Assembly: GCA_910577675.1 (NCBI GenBank)
Contig: CAJTOR010000034.1
Span: 1 to 40,406 of the forward strand
Reading direction: 5' to 3'
Source: an uncultured Lachnospiraceae bacterium
GTDB taxonomy: Bacteria > Bacillota > Clostridia > Lachnospirales > Lachnospiraceae
DNA: 40,406 nucleotides
The position numbers were made by a program, and so were the translations under genes. Below the pieces are notes generated by a model, which saw nothing but the letters and a program-made list of their open reading frames with translations, had not been told where the DNA came from and did no database searches. Positions 23,559 through 30,341 of this stretch are shown here, one piece after another. How positions within the stretch are numbered: the first letter of the stretch is position 1; the number at the start of each line of letters is the position of its first letter.

Positions 23559-26315
23559 ATGGTCAAAGAGATCTGGTGTATGATGCACAGCCACCTGGAT
23601 ATCGGATACACGCATCCGCAGCCGCTTTTAATGGAATTGCAGGTGGACTATCTGACGCAGGCGATGGAGCTGATCGGGCGGACGAAGGACTATCCGGAAG
23701 AATCGCGTTACCGCTGGACCATCGAGGCGAACTGCGTGCTGGAAAAATGGCTTGTAACGGCAACAAAGGAGCAGGTTGCAAAACTGAAAGAATACATTGC
23801 GGACGGGAGCATATGCGTGACCGCCCTGCCGATGCACACCACGCCCGGCTGCAACGCGAGGGAGCTGATTATGGCACTCTCGGCAAAAGGGAGGATTGAG
23901 AAGGAACTTGGCATCACCATCCGCACCGCCGTCAACCATGATGTAAATGGCCAGCCGTGGCCGCTCGGCGGGCTTCTTTTGGATTCCGGTGTTGATTTTT
24001 ACCTTACAGGAATCAATATCCATTTCGGGGGTATCCCGTTTGCGAGGCCGGCCCTGTTTGACTGGGGGATGGCGGACGGGAGGAAACTTAGGACATTCCT
24101 CGGCGAACACTATTCGCTGTTCAGCCAGTTTATGTTTTCGCACGAACATTCCACAGCGCGCATGCATGAGGGCGTAACAGAGTATGTGGGACGGCTTGGT
24201 GAAATGGGATACCCGTATGAATTTGCGTTCCTTACGGCGACCAACCCGCCGCTCTATGACAATAATTCCCCGGATTATGAGCTTGCGGATGTGATAAGGC
24301 AATATAATGAGGAAGGGCATGAGCAGAAAATCCGGATCGTCACAGCCGACATGCTGCGGGAGCGTGCGAGGAAGGAAGCAGTGGGAAGTGTTGCGGAATA
24401 TGCGGGGGACTGGACGGACTACTGGAATTTCGGCTCTGCGAGCACAGCGAGGGAAACGCGCGTTTCAAGGCTTGCAAAACAGACATTTGCAAAGGCTGAA
24501 TTTTTTGAATGCCTGACGAAAAGGGCGGATGGGCACTATGAAAGTGTGAAGGAGGCGTGCCGGGATAATATCCTATTATTTGATGAACATACCTGGGGGG
24601 CATCCCAGTCCGTAACACAGCCGGATAACCCGGAAACCACCGCCCAGCTCGTGCATAAATTTAATATGGCTTACACGGCAGCGGATCTTTCAGGTTATTT
24701 GCTAAGTAACAGGGTGGAAGCGTTAAACGGCAATCCGTGGCAGAGCAACGCCCTGTCAGGAATTACGTTAACCAACACTTCCGGGGCAGCACAGACGGTG
24801 GAACTTTGCTATCCGAAAAGCTATAAGGAAGCTTGCAGGCAGCTTAGCGCCATACGCAGCAAGAGTTATGTGCCGTATATGAAACAGGGTGAGGAAATGG
24901 AGAGTGCGGGGTGGGTTAATATACCGCCTTTTACCCATATGGAATTTTCCTTTGATAAAATAGAGCGGATGCAAAAAAAGTTACCGGGCGGGGAAAATGA
25001 TTTTATTATTGGGAAGGATTATGTGGAAACACCGTTTTACCGCGTAAAGTTTGAAGAAGAAAATGGAAGAATTTTACAAATTCATTCCAAAGAACTTGGG
25101 GAGGATATCCTTGATGCGGGCAGGGGATATTATCTTTTTGACCCGGTAAGGGAAACGGTGGATCGGACAAAAAATCCTGCAAAGCGCGCAACCCTGTTCC
25201 CGAGGGATGTGGAGCTTGGAAACCGCAGCATCAGCCAGTGGAACCATGAGTGGAAAGCAAAGAGGGAGCGTGCAGCCCATCCTGTATCCGGAAAGGAAAA
25301 CGCATGCAACTGCGGCGCACAGGAAATGATGGGCGATGTTAACGGGGAAAACTTTATGGGTTCACAGGAGAATGCATGGAGTTTGGAAAAGGGGAATGGC
25401 TCTGTTACTTTTTCGGTGGCGCTTTCCCTTAAAGGGTTTACAGGTCTGCGCCAGGAAATCACCTTCTACGCACAAAAACCTAATATCCGCATGGAAGTGT
25501 CTTTTAAGAAGGAAGCAGTCTATGAGCCGGAATCCCTATATTTTGTCCTCCCTCTTAAAATGGGGAAGGACTGGCAGTGCAGCTATGATACTGCCGGGGA
25601 AATTGTGAAACTTGATGAGGAGCAGCTCGGGGCAGTATGCAGGGACTGGGTAACGGTGGATGGTGCCATATCGGTTTACGGTGGGGGGAAGACGGTTACG
25701 CTCGCCTGTCCGGACGCGCCGCTTGTGCAGGTCGGGGATTTTCATTTCGGTCGGGAAAACAGGAACATTTTAAGGGAAGAAAACCCACTGTTGCTTGCAT
25801 GGGCATTAAACAACTACTGGGATACAAATTTTTGTGCGAACCAGCAGGGAGCAGTTACCCTTGCCTATGAGATGAATGTACATGGCATGTTTGATGAGCG
25901 CGTATTCTGGGAGGACGGGGTACACGCGGCAAGACCGGTGGTGGCAGGGGCACTTACAGCAAAAGAAGAAGCAGAGGAGCTTGATGTGGCGGAATCGGGG
26001 GAGCTCGACGGGGAAGAGGCAGCAACTTTGGATAAAACCCTGCTTTCTGTCATGAATGCAGATAAATCGAAAACTGCCCTGCTCGCCGTCTACCCGGCAC
26101 CCGGGCACGATGGGATCTGTGTGCTTGCAAAAAATCTGCGGGACGAGCCGGAACTTGTAACACTTTGCGTGCACAACTTCCCAGTTGGGGGCGCATCCAT
26201 TATTACGCCCTGCGGGGAAGAGAGGGAAACTGTAAAAACGGACGGGAACCGCGTTTTTCTTGTGATGCCAAAGCGCGCGCTAAGGCTTATAAAAATCACA
26301 GAAAAAGATTTTTAG
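23559..26315 (+). CDS. Divergent GH38-family glycoside hydrolase
   Basis: This 918-residue protein has no signal peptide and the fold signature of a GH38 alpha-mannosidase. The N-terminal HSHLDIGYTH holds zinc ligands H12 and D14. A conserved TIEANCVLEKW segment follows, and NHDVNGQPWPL offers D128 as the likely nucleophile, where ordinary GH38 enzymes have an xDxFG motif. FDEHTWGASQS (near residue 345) matches the family's distal His-containing zinc motif. Middle and C-terminal beta-sandwich regions follow (DFIIGKDYVETPFYRVKF, LRQEITFYAQKPNIRMEVSF). It is clearly a different subfamily from the MngB-like enzyme at 8615-11296, so the two may cut different linkages. AAGGAG and ATG 23559 follow the leader repeats closely. 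It ends the mannoside operon. Confidence 0.85.
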   Translation: MVKEIWCMMHSHLDIGYTHPQPLLMELQVDYLTQAMELIGRTKDYPEESRYRWTIEANCVLEKWLVTATKEQVAKLKEYIADGSICVTALPMHTTPGCNARELIMALSAKGRIEKELGITIRTAVNHDVNGQPWPLGGLLLDSGVDFYLTGINIHFGGIPFARPALFDWGMADGRKLRTFLGEHYSLFSQFMFSHEHSTARMHEGVTEYVGRLGEMGYPYEFAFLTATNPPLYDNNSPDYELADVIRQYNEEGHEQKIRIVTADMLRERARKEAVGSVAEYAGDWTDYWNFGSASTARETRVSRLAKQTFAKAEFFECLTKRADGHYESVKEACRDNILLFDEHTWGASQSVTQPDNPETTAQLVHKFNMAYTAADLSGYLLSNRVEALNGNPWQSNALSGITLTNTSGAAQTVELCYPKSYKEACRQLSAIRSKSYVPYMKQGEEMESAGWVNIPPFTHMEFSFDKIERMQKKLPGGENDFIIGKDYVETPFYRVKFEEENGRILQIHSKELGEDILDAGRGYYLFDPVRETVDRTKNPAKRATLFPRDVELGNRSISQWNHEWKAKRERAAHPVSGKENACNCGAQEMMGDVNGENFMGSQENAWSLEKGNGSVTFSVALSLKGFTGLRQEITFYAQKPNIRMEVSFKKEAVYEPESLYFVLPLKMGKDWQCSYDTAGEIVKLDEEQLGAVCRDWVTVDGAISVYGGGKTVTLACPDAPLVQVGDFHFGRENRNILREENPLLLAWALNNYWDTNFCANQQGAVTLAYEMNVHGMFDERVFWEDGVHAARPVVAGALTAKEEAEELDVAESGELDGEEAATLDKTLLSVMNADKSKTALLAVYPAPGHDGICVLAKNLRDEPELVTLCVHNFPVGGASIITPCGEERETVKTDGNRVFLVMPKRALRLIKITEKDF

Positions 26316-26343
26316 GCGAAAACGGAAACTGCAAAAAAAATAC

Positions 26344-26373
26344 TTGACAGCAAAGACCCTTCTATGCTATAGT
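26344..26373 (+). promoter_or_regulatory. Sigma-A promoter of the rpmG-secE-nusG transcript
   Basis: TTGACA at 26344-26349, an 18-base spacer and TATAGT at 26368-26373. The spacer holds the left arm of the mannoside operon's terminator. Transcription from here starts inside the hairpin loop and so cannot form it. The leader before rpmG is about 150 bases. Confidence 0.75.
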
Positions 26374-26400
26374 TAAACGGCTTGGAAGGGTCTTTTTTTT
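26352..26400 (+). terminator. Intrinsic terminator of the mannoside operon
   Basis: AAAGACCCTTC (26352-26362) pairs with GAAGGGTCTTT (26385-26395), followed by T's to 26400. It ends transcription from the GH38 gene 37 bases after its stop and overlaps the next promoter. Confidence 0.85.
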
Positions 26401-26531
26401 ATGCCTTTAAATAGGTATGACCCGCATGAGAAAGAAACATGTTGTCACGGGCGGGGCAATCCGGTGCAGAATAGCAGGCTGCAGCGGGGACATGCTTTGT
26501 CCGCCACTAAAAATTCACGGAGGTGGAGGTT

Positions 26532-26681
26532 GTGCGAGTAAAAATTACATTGGCATGTACGGAATGCAAGCAGCGTAATTACAACACTAAGAAAGAGAAG
26601 AAAAATCATCCGGACAGAATGGAAACCAAGAAGTATTGCAGATTTTGCAGGACACACACGCTGCACAAGGAAACAAAGTAA
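26532..26681 (+). CDS. rpmG: Ribosomal protein bL33
   Basis: This 49-residue protein of the large ribosomal subunit starts with GTG behind GGAGGTGGAGG (RVKITLACTEC). It has two zinc-binding pairs, CTEC and CRFC, so it is the zinc-type (C+) paralog, with the usual RNYNTKKEKK basic core and ending THTLHKETK. It leads the rpmG-secE-nusG order seen across Firmicutes. A small hairpin (GGATAA/TTATCC near 26695-26710) lies between it and secE. Confidence 0.95.
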   Translation: MRVKITLACTECKQRNYNTKKEKKNHPDRMETKKYCRFCRTHTLHKETK

Positions 26682-26730
26682 TATCATGACGCGTGGATAA
26701 TTGGTTTATCCGCAGGGAAGGGAAGGTATC

Positions 26731-26967
26731 ATGGCAGAGGCAGAAGCTAATGTAAATGCGGCGAAGGCTAAGGAGCCGAAAGCCCCGAAAACTGCAAAAA
26801 AAAGCTGGTTTAAGGGATTGAAGGCGGAGTTTGCCAAGATTATCTGGCCGGATAAGGAGACTTTGTTTAAGGAGTCTGCGGTGGTCGTTATCGTTTCCGT
26901 TGTACTGGGCGTTTTGATTGCCCTGGCGGACATGGTTATCAGGGCCGGTATCGGCGTTATAATCTGA
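26731..26967 (+). CDS. secE: Protein translocase subunit SecE
   Basis: This 78-residue membrane protein is the small essential SecE part of the SecYEG channel. A polar Ala/Lys-rich start (EAEANVNAAKAKEPK) leads to the conserved amphipathic FKGLKAEFAKIIWPDKETLFKES, then one membrane helix (VVVIVSVVLGVLIALADMVI). ATG 26731 follows AGGGAAGG; an upstream in-frame TTG at 26701 lacks support. nusG starts 19 bases after its stop. Confidence 0.95.
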   Translation: MAEAEANVNAAKAKEPKAPKTAKKSWFKGLKAEFAKIIWPDKETLFKESAVVVIVSVVLGVLIALADMVIRAGIGVII

Positions 26968-26986
26968 CGGGGATAAGGGTGACGAT

Positions 26987-27508
26987 ATGGCAGAAGCAGA
27001 ATGGTATGTGGTTCATACCTATTCCGGTTATGAAAATAAGGTGAAGGCGAATATCGAGAAAACAATCGAGAACCGCCATCTGCAGGATCAGATCCTCGAG
27101 GTTTCCGTTCCGGTTGAGGAGGCAGTTGAACTCAAAAACGGGGTGAAGAAGAAAGTCCAGCGGAAAGTATTCCCGGGCTATGTGCTTCTCCATATGGAAA
27201 TGAATGAGGATACCTGGTATGTCGTGCGCAACACGCGCGGCGTAACGGGTTTTGTAGGACCTGGGTCAAAGCCCGTGCCGCTCTCCGAGACGGAGATGGT
27301 CAATCTCGGCTTTAAGAAGGAAGCGGAAATGTCTTACGATTTTGAGGTGGGTGATACGGTAACGGTGACATCCGGAGCTTGGGAGAATACCCAGGCGGTT
27401 ATCCGTGCCATCAATCCCCACAAGCAGACGGTCAGCATCAATGTTGACCTGTTTGGACGCGAGACTCCGGTGGAAATCAGTTTTTCTGATATCCGGGTCG
27501 AAAGTTAA
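26987..27508 (+). CDS. nusG: Transcription termination/antitermination factor NusG
   Basis: This 173-residue factor binds RNA polymerase and aids processivity, pausing and coupling. The NGN domain is recognised from EWYVVHTYSGYENKVKANIEKTI and VFPGYVLLHMEMNEDTWYVVRNTRGVTGFVG. The KOW domain has FEVGDTVTVTSGAWENTQAVI and NVDLFGRETPVEISFSDI. Length is normal. GATAAGGGTG precedes the ATG. It is co-transcribed with secE and followed by the rplK leader. Confidence 0.97.
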   Translation: MAEAEWYVVHTYSGYENKVKANIEKTIENRHLQDQILEVSVPVEEAVELKNGVKKKVQRKVFPGYVLLHMEMNEDTWYVVRNTRGVTGFVGPGSKPVPLSETEMVNLGFKKEAEMSYDFEVGDTVTVTSGAWENTQAVIRAINPHKQTVSINVDLFGRETPVEISFSDIRVES

Positions 27509-27580
27509 ATTACAGTTTGCGCCGTCTGGCTTTGGCAAACTGATCCGGGCTGTCCGCAGGAATACGCGCGGCATGCCGGA

Positions 27581-27616
27581 GGTGGGAGGGACTTTTAAGT
27601 CTCCCGCTAATACCAC
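27581..27616 (+). ncRNA. L1-type ribosomal-protein leader hairpin before rplK
   Basis: GTGGGAGGGACT and AGTCTCCCGCTAATACCAC form a stem: GACT with AGTC, GGGA with TCCC around a GG bulge, and a closing GTG/CAC across an internal loop. The same arrangement recurs before rplA at 28150-28183. In bacteria L1 binds such mRNA mimics of its 23S site to repress rplK-rplA. Another hairpin (CAGTTTGC/GCAAACTG, 27512-27542) precedes it. Assignment to L1 is inferred from position and shared shape. Confidence 0.6.
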
Positions 27617-27637
27617 AATTTTAGGAGGTTACGAATT

Positions 27638-28066
27638 ATGGCAAAGAAAGTTACAGGCTATATTAAATTACAGATTCCTGCTGCAAAGGCGACCCCGGCA
27701 CCACCGGTTGGTCCGGCGCTCGGTCAGCACGGTGTAAATATTGTGCAGTTCACGAAGGAGTTCAACGCGCGCACTGCGAACCAGGAAGGCATGATTATCC
27801 CGGTTGTAATCACGGTATATGCAGATCGGAGCTTCAGCTTTATCACAAAGACCCCGCCGGCGGCTGTCCTTCTGAAGAAGGCATGCAATTTAAAGACCGC
27901 GAGCGCGTCGCCGAACAAGGTGAAGGTTGCTACGATCAAGCGTTCCGAGGTTCAGAAGATTGCTGAGTTAAAGATGCCGGATCTGAATGCAGCTTCCATT
28001 GAGGCCGCGACCAGCATGATTGCGGGCACTGCAAGGAGCATGGGCATCACTGTTGTGGATGACTAA
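27638..28066 (+). CDS. rplK: Ribosomal protein uL11
   Basis: This 142-residue protein of the GTPase-associated centre has the standard L11 N-terminal domain (AKKVTGYIKLQIPAAKATPAPPVGPALGQHGVNIVQFTKEFN). The RNA-binding C-terminal domain reads SFITKTPPAAVLLKKA, then AATSMIAGTARSMGI. TTAGGAGG precedes the ATG. It heads the L11-L1 pair. Confidence 0.98.
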   Translation: MAKKVTGYIKLQIPAAKATPAPPVGPALGQHGVNIVQFTKEFNARTANQEGMIIPVVITVYADRSFSFITKTPPAAVLLKKACNLKTASASPNKVKVATIKRSEVQKIAELKMPDLNAASIEAATSMIAGTARSMGITVVDD

Positions 28067-28149
28067 CCACGCGGCATATCCGGGCGCATACAGCAAAGTG
28101 ATAGGCTGTGGATGACCCGGTGGGTAAAGGATTGTCTTTTGCCCAAATT

Positions 28150-28183
28150 GTGGGAGGGACACAGATTCTCCCGATAATACCAC
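28150..28183 (+). ncRNA. Second L1-type leader hairpin, before rplA
   Basis: GTGGGAGGGAC...TTCTCCCGATAATACCAC repeats the rplK-leader arrangement: GGGAG/CTCCC stem, a TAATA-side internal loop and GTG/CAC closing. It ends 1 base before the AGGAGG of rplA. Two L1-type sites in one transcript would allow separate control of both genes. Confidence 0.6.
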
Positions 28184-28198
28184 CAGGAGGTTAATGAA

Positions 28199-28891
28199 AT
28201 GAAAAGAGGAAAGAAATATCAGGACGCGGCAAAATTGATCGACAGGAGCGTCCAGTACGATGTTGCAGAAGCAGTTGATTTAGTGAAGAAATCGGCTACA
28301 GCGAAGTTTGACGAAACCGTTGAGCTCCATGTCCGCTTAGGCGTTGACGGCCGCCATGCAGACCAGCAGGTGCGCGGTGCGGTTGTGCTGCCGCACGGAA
28401 CCGGTAAGAAGGTGCGTGTGCTCGTATTTGCCAAGGGTGACAAGGTTGCGGAGGCAGAGGCGGCAGGTGCTGACTATGTGGGCGGCGATGAGCTGATCCC
28501 TAAGATTCAGAACGATGGATGGTTTGAGTTCGATGTTGTGGTTGCAACCCCTGATATGATGGGCGTTGTCGGCCGTCTTGGCCGCGTGTTAGGTCCTAAG
28601 GGCCTGATGCCGAACCCTAAGGCGGGCACCGTAACGATGGATGTCACAAAGGCGGTTAAGGATATCAAAGCTGGTAAGATTGAATATAGGCTGGACAAGA
28701 CAAATATTATTCATTGCCCGGTCGGAAAGGCTTCTTTCACACAAGAGCAGCTCGCAGACAACTTCCAGGCACTTATGGGTGCCATCATCAAGGCAAAGCC
28801 GGCATCTGCAAAAGGCCAGTATTTGAGAAGTGTAACAATGACTTCCACGATGGGACCTGGCGTTAAACTCAATACAGCGAAACTGATGTAA
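28199..28891 (+). CDS. rplA: Ribosomal protein uL1
   Basis: This 230-residue protein forms the mobile L1 stalk at the E site and is often the autogenous repressor of rplK-rplA. It shows the L1 pattern: FDETVELHVRLGVDGRHADQQVRG, VVLPHGTGK, VATPDMMGVVGRLGRVLGPKGLMPNPKAGTV and PASAKGQYLRSVTMTSTMGPG. ATG 28199 follows AGGAGG. An upstream ATG at 28194 gives only a two-codon frame. Confidence 0.98.
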   Translation: MKRGKKYQDAAKLIDRSVQYDVAEAVDLVKKSATAKFDETVELHVRLGVDGRHADQQVRGAVVLPHGTGKKVRVLVFAKGDKVAEAEAAGADYVGGDELIPKIQNDGWFEFDVVVATPDMMGVVGRLGRVLGPKGLMPNPKAGTVTMDVTKAVKDIKAGKIEYRLDKTNIIHCPVGKASFTQEQLADNFQALMGAIIKAKPASAKGQYLRSVTMTSTMGPGVKLNTAKLM

Positions 28892-28959
28892 AAGTTTTTG
28901 TTTTGGGTTTTCCGTGCCTGCTACACGGGAAAAGATGCCAAAAAGTTTTTGTTTTGTTG

Positions 28960-28988
28960 TTGACACGCGGATAGATTTATGTTATAGT
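28960..28988 (+). promoter_or_regulatory. Sigma-A promoter of rplJ-rplL
   Basis: TTGACA at 28960-28965, a 17-base spacer and TATAGT at 28983-28988. It drives the L10 leader and rplJ-rplL separately from rplK-rplA. Confidence 0.85.
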
Positions 28989-28994
28989 ATGGAC

Positions 28995-29128
28995 GCTGCC
29001 ACAAAGCAGCAACTGCCTAAGACAGCAGGTGCCGTAGTTACGGCGTAAGGAAGTCCGCCTGCCGAGGATAATGTTAGTGTATCATGACTAATTTTCTGCC
29101 TCCTGTCTTTTGCGGGGGGCAGTTTTTA
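28995..29128 (+). ncRNA. L10 leader with attenuator hairpin
   Basis: This structured leader between the promoter and rplJ matches the Firmicutes L10 leader in place and shape: GCTGCCACAAAGCAGC at the start, AAGGAAGTCCGCCTGCCGAGG in the middle. It ends in a terminator hairpin CTGCCTCC (29096-29103) with GGGGGGCAG (29114-29122), followed by TTTTT. L10, with L12, binds the leader and represses its own synthesis. Confidence 0.8.
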
Positions 29129-29176
29129 TTATCCTTATAAAAGTGCAGACAAAATCTATAAGGAGGTGTACGTAAA

Positions 29177-29671
29177 ATGGCAAAGGTTGAGTTAAAAGCT
29201 CCGATTATTGACGAGATCAAGGGCTATGCAGACAAAGCGGGCTCGGCGGTGATTGTTGATTACCGTGGGCTTACCGTGGAGGAAGATACCCGCCTGCGCA
29301 AATCTTTAAGGGAAGCCGGTGTTGTGTACAAGGTATACAAGAACACTTATCTTAAAAGAGCGTTTGATGGTTCGGATTTCGCACAGCTTAATGCAGACCT
29401 TGAAGGACCGACCGCGGTGGCTTTCGGTATCGATGATGCAACCGCACCGGCAAGGGTGCTTGCAGAGTTTGCAAAGACCTGCGACAAGCTCGAGTTCAAA
29501 GCGGGTGTAGTGGAAGGCACTTACTACGATGCAAAGGGCATGGAAGTAATTGCGGCGATCCCGTCGAGGGAAGTGCTTATTTCCAGGCTTCTCGGAAGCT
29601 TGCAGTCCCCGATCACAAATTTCGCGCGCGTTATCAAGCAGATTGCGGAGAAGAACGGCGAGGCGGCATAG
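29177..29671 (+). CDS. rplJ: Ribosomal protein uL10
   Basis: This 164-residue stalk-base protein carries L12 dimers. It has the conserved VIVDYRGLTVEEDTRLRKSLREAGV and YKVYKNTYLKRAF core, GPTAVAFG, and a C-terminal helix for L12 (ISRLLGSLQSPITNFARVIKQI). AAGGAGG precedes the ATG by about 10 bases. It follows the L10 leader and is 80 bases from rplL. Confidence 0.97.
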   Translation: MAKVELKAPIIDEIKGYADKAGSAVIVDYRGLTVEEDTRLRKSLREAGVVYKVYKNTYLKRAFDGSDFAQLNADLEGPTAVAFGIDDATAPARVLAEFAKTCDKLEFKAGVVEGTYYDAKGMEVIAAIPSREVLISRLLGSLQSPITNFARVIKQIAEKNGEAA

Positions 29672-29751
29672 GGGATTTTATAAAGTCGCAGACAGGACGT
29701 ATGGCGGCATGAAAATGACCGCTTAGAAAATATCATATGGAGGTAAATAAA

Positions 29752-30117
29752 ATGACAACCCAGGAATTTATTGATGTTATCAAGGGCATGACCGTATTGG
29801 AATTAAATGATTTAGTAAAGGCTTGCGAGGAGGAGTTCGGTGTCAGCGCAGCAGCAGGTGTTGTTGTGGCAGCAGCAGGTCCGGCAGCAGCAGTTGAGGA
29901 AGAGAAGACCGAGTTCAATGTAGAGCTTACCGAGGTTGGCGCAGAGAAAGTTAAGGTTATCAAGGTTGTCCGTGAGGTAACCGGTCTTGGCTTAAAGGAA
30001 GCAAAGGATACCGTTGACGGTGCACCTAAGGTATTGAAAGAGGGCGCTTCCAAGGAAGAGGCTGAGGAGATCAAGAAGAAGCTTGAGGAAGTTGGCGCTA
30101 AGGTTACTCTTAAATAA
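29752..30117 (+). CDS. rplL: Ribosomal protein bL12 (L7/L12)
   Basis: This 121-residue stalk protein recruits translation factors. The N-terminal dimerisation part is TTQEFIDVIKGMTVLELNDLVKACEEEFG, then an Ala-rich hinge. The C-terminal domain has KTEFNVELTEVGAEKVKVIKVVREVTGLGLKEAKDTVDGAP. GGAGGT at 29739-29744 sets ATG 29752 as start, not the in-frame ATG at 29737 that overlaps the ribosome site. A terminator follows at once; rpoB does not. Confidence 0.97.
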   Translation: MTTQEFIDVIKGMTVLELNDLVKACEEEFGVSAAAGVVVAAAGPAAAVEEEKTEFNVELTEVGAEKVKVIKVVREVTGLGLKEAKDTVDGAPKVLKEGASKEEAEEIKKKLEEVGAKVTLK

Positions 30118-30134
30118 TTTTGCGGCATTCGTTA

Positions 30135-30172
30135 AAAGAGGCATTGCAGAGCCCTGCGATGCCTCTTTTTCT
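30135..30172 (+). terminator. Intrinsic terminator of rplJ-rplL
   Basis: AAAGAGGCATTGCAG pairs with CTGCGATGCCTCTTT around a short AGCC loop, running into a T-run. It isolates the ribosomal block from the surface-protein gene. Confidence 0.85.
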
Positions 30173-30297
30173 ATGTAAGTGTTAAACCCAGGACGGAATG
30201 GTTTGCTTACATTATCCTTTATGTTAAAGAATCTTTAATTAAAAATGGAATTGTAAGAAAATTGTAACAATTTTGGCTTATATGTGACAAAACTATA

Positions 30298-30306
30298 TGA
30301 TATAAT
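30298..30306 (+). promoter_or_regulatory. Extended -10 promoter of the Ig-like protein gene
   Basis: TGATATAAT ends at 30306, a perfect extended -10 box. A weak TTATAT lies 17 bases upstream. The ATG follows 35 bases on, behind AAGAGG. Confidence 0.5.
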
Positions 30307-30341
30307 GGAGGCACAACTTTATTAAGAAAAGAGGTAGGGTT

